A stretch of 8,453 nt of DNA from contig DGQS01000102.1 of the NCBI GenBank assembly GCA_002389785.1, forward strand, positions 1 to 8,453, written 5' to 3'. Positions 5,970 to 8,453 of this stretch are shown here, piece by piece. The position numbers were made by a program, and so were the translations under genes. Numbering within the stretch: position 1 is the first letter of the stretch; each line of letters opens with the position of its first letter. The DNA comes from Bacteroidetes bacterium UBA4408. GTDB taxonomy: Bacteria > Bacteroidota > Bacteroidia > UBA4408. The notes beneath the pieces were generated by a model. That model saw nothing but the letters and a program-made list of their open reading frames with translations, was not told the origin of the DNA and searched no databases.

Positions 5970-7265
5970 TTAATTTATTTGATAACGAAAACCAAGCACC
6001 AATAGATCGTCTAATTGGTTGTATCCAGATTTCCAATCAGTGTGTTGTAGCATCAATTGGGCATGCTGTTGGGCACAATTTTGAGCGGCAATTTGTTGAA
6101 GTAGTAATTGAAATCGTTTAAATGAAAATTTTGTTCCACTTTCACCTCCAAACTGATCTGCATATCCATCCGAAAATAAATAAATCATATCACCGTCTTC
6201 AATTGAAACTTCGTGTGTTTTGTAATTGATATCAGCTACTGAAACAAAACCGCCAACTGATTGATTGGTACCTTTGAGCAATTTTAATTCTTGATTACGT
6301 ACTAAAATTAAGGGGCGTCCGGCTCCGGCAAATTGCAGACGATCGTTTTCAAAATCAATCACACACAAGGCAATATCCAATCCTTCGTGTGAATGCGCAT
6401 TGTGTTCATTCATTTTGAAAATATGAATGATGCGTTGATGTAATTTACTGAGTATTTCTGAAGGTTGAAGAGCGGTATTTACAGTTACAATTTCATTTAA
6501 TACCATGTTTGATATAATGGAAGTGAAAGCTCCAGGAACACCGTGTCCTGTGCAATCGGCAACCGCAATTAGTAATTTTTGCTCTTGCCGGTGCAACCAA
6601 AAAAAATCGCCGGAAACTATTTCTTTCGGTAAATTGAGAACAAAAGATTCGGAAAAAAATTTACCCAGCATTTCACTGTCAGTGAGGATCGTATTTTGAA
6701 TTTGACGAGCATATTCAATGCCTTCCAGAATATCTCGGTTTTTTAGTTCGAGTTCCTCTTGTTGAAGTTTTAATTGTTTATTGCTTCGTTTTAAATTCTT
6801 TTCAGCAGCACTGTTTTTTGTGATTAATTTTTGAACTAATTCGGCCAAATCTTCGAGTTCAAAATCGGCCATTGAAATATCTTCTTTGTCTTTATTGCCG
6901 AGTAATTCGAGTATGCCGCTTTTTAAATTTACGATTGAACGGGTAATGTTGGTATTGTATTTTGCCAATTTATTATTGGCGGCAATTAGTTCAATTGAAC
7001 TCAATTCAAGGTTTTTACTTTTAATTGACAGAACATGGTCGAATTGTTCGTAGGTTTCACTTACAGAGTCGAGCAGCAGGAGTAATTCTTGTACAAACGC
7101 GTTTTTTTTTTCGGCGGATGGAGCTTCAATTAAATCATTGAGTTTTTCGGTAAAATGATCTTCAGCTGAACTTACAAAGTCATCCTCGTCGAGCAATTTT
7201 TTGAATTGCCTTACGAGCACTTTATGAAATAATTTTTTATCAAAATTACTGGAGTAAAAGGCCAC
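5970..7265 (-). CDS. SpoIIE-family PP2C-type serine/threonine phosphatase with helical N-terminus
   Basis: The C-terminal half (about 200-431) is a PP2C-like SpoIIE phosphatase domain with its metal-binding motifs intact: VSGDFFW at 217-223 (Asp220), [12 protein letters not shown] at 235-246 (Asp237), EGLDIAL at 294-300, [12 protein letters not shown] at 363-374 (Asp366) and [12 protein letters not shown] at 416-427 (Asp419/420). Such enzymes dephosphorylate serine or threonine, classically on anti-sigma-factor antagonists (STAS proteins) in partner-switching pathways. Residues 1-200 are charged and helical, with a likely coiled coil from about 75 to 195 running straight into the phosphatase domain; I see no signal peptide, membrane helix, TPR, GAF or PAS motif, so it should be cytoplasmic. 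The start is GTG: an in-frame TGA lies six nt upstream at 7269-7271, and an ATG at 7270-7272 is in another, quickly closed frame. It is the second gene of the operon, 17 nt after the transaldolase. No STAS or anti-sigma partner is in view, so its substrate is unknown. Confidence 0.92.
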   Translation of the reverse strand: MAFYSSNFDKKLFHKVLVRQFKKLLDEDDFVSSAEDHFTEKLNDLIEAPSAEKKNAFVQELLLLLDSVSETYEQFDHVLSIKSKNLELSSIELIAANNKLAKYNTNITRSIVNLKSGILELLGNKDKEDISMADFELEDLAELVQKLITKNSAAEKNLKRSNKQLKLQQEELELKNRDILEGIEYARQIQNTILTDSEMLGKFFSESFVLNLPKEIVSGDFFWLHRQEQKLLIAVADCTGHGVPGAFTSIISNMVLNEIVTVNTALQPSEILSKLHQRIIHIFKMNEHNAHSHEGLDIALCVIDFENDRLQFAGAGRPLILVRNQELKLLKGTNQSVGGFVSVADINYKTHEVSIEDGDMIYLFSDGYADQFGGESGTKFSFKRFQLLLQQIAAQNCAQQHAQLMLQHTDWKSGYNQLDDLLVLGFRYQIN

Positions 7266-7282
7266 GATTCATTTGGGTTAAA

Positions 7283-7942
7283 CTACTTTGTATTGGTTTT
7301 GGCATAATCGGCTAAAAAAGTAGCTAAACCACTGTCCGTAAGCGGGTGTTTTAACAATGCGGTGATCACATTTAATGGGCATGTTGCAACATCGGCACCT
7401 AGCTCTGCGCATTTAAGTAAGTGTATTGTATGACGGATGGAGGCTGCTAAAACTTGTGTTTGAAAACCATACATGCGGTATATGTGCACAATGGATTCAA
7501 TGAGTTCTAAGCCATCGTAAGATATATCATCCAATCTTCCTATAAAAGGAGAAACATAAGTAGCGCCTGCTTTGGCTGCCAATAAAGCTTGCCCCGATGA
7601 AAAAACAAGTGTACAATTGGTTTTAATTCCTTTGGAAGAAAAGTACTTAATGGCTTTTACACCGTCTTTTATCATGGGAACTTTTACAACAATCTGCGGA
7701 TGAAGCGCAGCAAGATTTTCACCTTCCTTGATGATGTTTTTGTAATCGGTAGCAATTACTTCAGCACTAACATCTCCTTCAACTATGTTGCATATATCTA
7801 CATAATGTTTCAAAATATTATCGGTACCACTAATGCCTTCTTTAGCCATTAGCGATGGATTGGTTGTAACTCCATCAAGTACGCCCAATTCCTGAGCTTC
7901 TTTAATTTGTGCAAGATTCGCGGTGTCAATAAAAAATTTCAT
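7283..7942 (-). CDS. tal: Small-type transaldolase (TalC/FSA family)
   Basis: This 219-residue single-domain aldolase belongs to the short transaldolase family (about 214-220 residues), which moves a dihydroxyacetone unit between sugar phosphates in the non-oxidative pentose phosphate pathway. Visible residues are Asp6 in [16 protein letters not shown] at 24-32, the Schiff-base Lys87 in VVKVP, NCTLVFS at 109-115, SPFIGRLDD at 131-139 and AASIRH at 166-171. Fructose-6-phosphate aldolases of the same family have Gln and Tyr at two active-site positions; here they are Glu61 (AEVIAT) and Phe133 (SPFIGR), the transaldolase pattern, so transaldolase activity is favoured. The whole sequence resembles B. 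subtilis YwjH. It is the first gene of the minus-strand operon with the phosphatase and the YciO-like gene. The ATG at 7942 opens the canonical [10 protein letters not shown]-terminus, and its stop is TAG. Confidence 0.95.
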   Translation of the reverse strand: MKFFIDTANLAQIKEAQELGVLDGVTTNPSLMAKEGISGTDNILKHYVDICNIVEGDVSAEVIATDYKNIIKEGENLAALHPQIVVKVPMIKDGVKAIKYFSSKGIKTNCTLVFSSGQALLAAKAGATYVSPFIGRLDDISYDGLELIESIVHIYRMYGFQTQVLAASIRHTIHLLKCAELGADVATCPLNVITALLKHPLTDSGLATFLADYAKTNTK

Positions 7943-7970
7943 GTTGCTATAGTTTAGTTTTTGAAGGGTA

Positions 7971-7997
7971 TAAAAGTAGGGAAATTTTTTGCTTCAA
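7971..7997 (-). promoter_or_regulatory. Candidate promoter of the transaldolase operon
   Basis: On the minus strand TACTTTTA (7978 down to 7971) matches the -7 consensus TAnnTTTG in all but its last base and sits 28 nt upstream of the transaldolase ATG, a good distance for a short leader. A TTG lies 16 nt further upstream (7997 down to 7995), shorter than the usual spacing, so the -33 half is weak. Confidence 0.35.
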
Positions 7998-8036
7998 GGG
8001 AGCGTATAAAATGATGCATACCTGCCGGTGTTTTTC

Positions 8037-8066
8037 CTTTAAATGTCACTAATTTTCTTACTTTCG
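8037..8066 (+). promoter_or_regulatory. Candidate promoter of the FAD-dependent oxidoreductase gene
   Basis: TACTTTCG at 8059-8066 differs from the Bacteroidota -7 consensus TAnnTTTG in one base. CTTT at 8037-8040 lies 18 nt upstream, near the expected -33 position. A start near 8072 would leave a leader of about 28 nt before the ATG at 8100. It is divergent from the transaldolase promoter within a 157-nt gap that holds no other recognisable element. Confidence 0.4.
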
Positions 8067-8099
8067 TTGTTCATCACTTTAAATTAGATCACTAAAAAT

Positions 8100-8453
8100 A
8101 TGGAGCAAGCCGAACACTATGATTTATGTGTAATTGGTGGTGGTGCAAGTGGTTATGCAGCCGCTATGCGTGCCATTGATTTCGGAAAAAAAGTACTCCT
8201 GGTAGAGCGAGACCGAATTGGCGGTGCAGGCTTATTTAATGGAGCACTTTCATCGAAAACCATGTGGGAGTATTCGCAAAAAATTTCTGCCATTCGAAGC
8301 GAAATACCTTCGTTTGAAGTGAAATTTGATACGCTAAAAGCGGTGGTAGAAGAAGCGGTTTACGAGAAAAAATTTCAAATGGACGTGCACCTCACCCTTC
8401 TTAAAAAGGAAGCACGCCAGCGGTTACTTTATTTGGAACGAGGAACTGCAAAG
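8100..8453 (+). CDS. FAD-dependent oxidoreductase of the disulfide-reductase fold, N-terminal part (3' end outside window)
   Basis: The ATG at 8100 opens 118 codons that run off the window with no stop. Residues 7-36 are a classic FAD-binding Rossmann unit: YDLCVIGGGASGYAAAM (GGGxxG at 13-18) and a strand ending in Glu36 (VLLVE), which would contact the ribose of FAD. The next block, IGGAGLFNGALSSKTMWE (40-57), aligns with the GGTCLNVGCIPSK block of dihydrolipoamide dehydrogenase and its relatives. Both redox cysteines are missing, replaced by Gly44 and Ala49. The protein is therefore related to pyridine-nucleotide disulfide oxidoreductases but cannot use the usual CxxxxC disulfide. Soluble transhydrogenase (SthA) is a known relative that also lacks the full pair, so a direct NAD(P)H-to-acceptor reaction is plausible. 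The substrate is unknown, and the NAD(P) and dimerization domains lie outside the window. It is divergent from the transaldolase operon and has its own candidate promoter. Confidence 0.88.
   Translation, partial: MEQAEHYDLCVIGGGASGYAAAMRAIDFGKKVLLVERDRIGGAGLFNGALSSKTMWEYSQKISAIRSEIPSFEVKFDTLKAVVEEAVYEKKFQMDVHLTLLKKEARQRLLYLERGTAK

Noticed and set aside
5900..6121. Open + strand frame of 73 codons
   Set aside because: It lies antisense across the phosphatase/YciO-like gene junction, has no recognisable protein motifs, and both opposing genes are clearly real.
6505..6699. Open + strand frame of 64 codons inside the phosphatase gene
   Set aside because: It is antisense to the conserved SpoIIE domain, whose motifs are intact on the other strand; a shadow of coding composition.

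Overview
This AT-rich window reads as chromosomal DNA of a Bacteroidota bacterium. The main evidence is a C-terminal type IX secretion (T9SS) sorting domain at the left end, -7 promoter elements of the Bacteroidota type (TAnnTTTG, here TACTTTTG) upstream of genes, starts without clear Shine-Dalgarno sequences, and bacteroidotal variants of LpxB, ComEC and YciO-like proteins. The assignment below phylum level is open. I see no RNA gene, insertion sequence, prophage, CRISPR array or integration site.

Left part (1-5343, all + strand): the 3' end of a secreted, T9SS-sorted surface protein closes with a strong hairpin terminator. A promoter then drives lpxB (lipid A disaccharide synthase, TTG start), whose 3' end overlaps by 11 nt a gene for an exported SpoIID/LytB-domain protein; both act on the envelope (outer leaflet lipid and peptidoglycan). 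A separately promoted small cold-shock-domain gene follows and ends in a second perfect hairpin terminator. Only 33 nt after that terminator's T-run lies the likely ATG of comEC, the inner-membrane DNA-uptake channel. A longer reading frame starting at a TTG inside the terminator is rejected as the start.

Right part (7942 down to 5348, - strand): a compact three-gene operon encodes a small transaldolase, a SpoIIE-type PP2C phosphatase with a long helical N-terminus (GTG start), and a YciO-like member of the Sua5/YrdC family. Gaps are 17 nt and 1 nt. It ends tail-to-tail with comEC, only 4 nt apart.

Right edge (8100-8453, + strand, cut by the window end): a divergently transcribed FAD-dependent oxidoreductase of the disulfide-reductase fold whose two redox cysteines are both replaced. 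The 157-nt gap between it and the transaldolase gene holds candidate divergent promoters.

Most genes are ordinary core or housekeeping genes for the phylum, and I found no convincing undescribed system. The items most worth a second look are the cysteine-free oxidoreductase, the YciO-like protein with a degenerate active-site set, the terminators whose T-runs sit at the -33 position of the next promoter, and the sensor-less SpoIIE phosphatase in an operon with a transaldolase.
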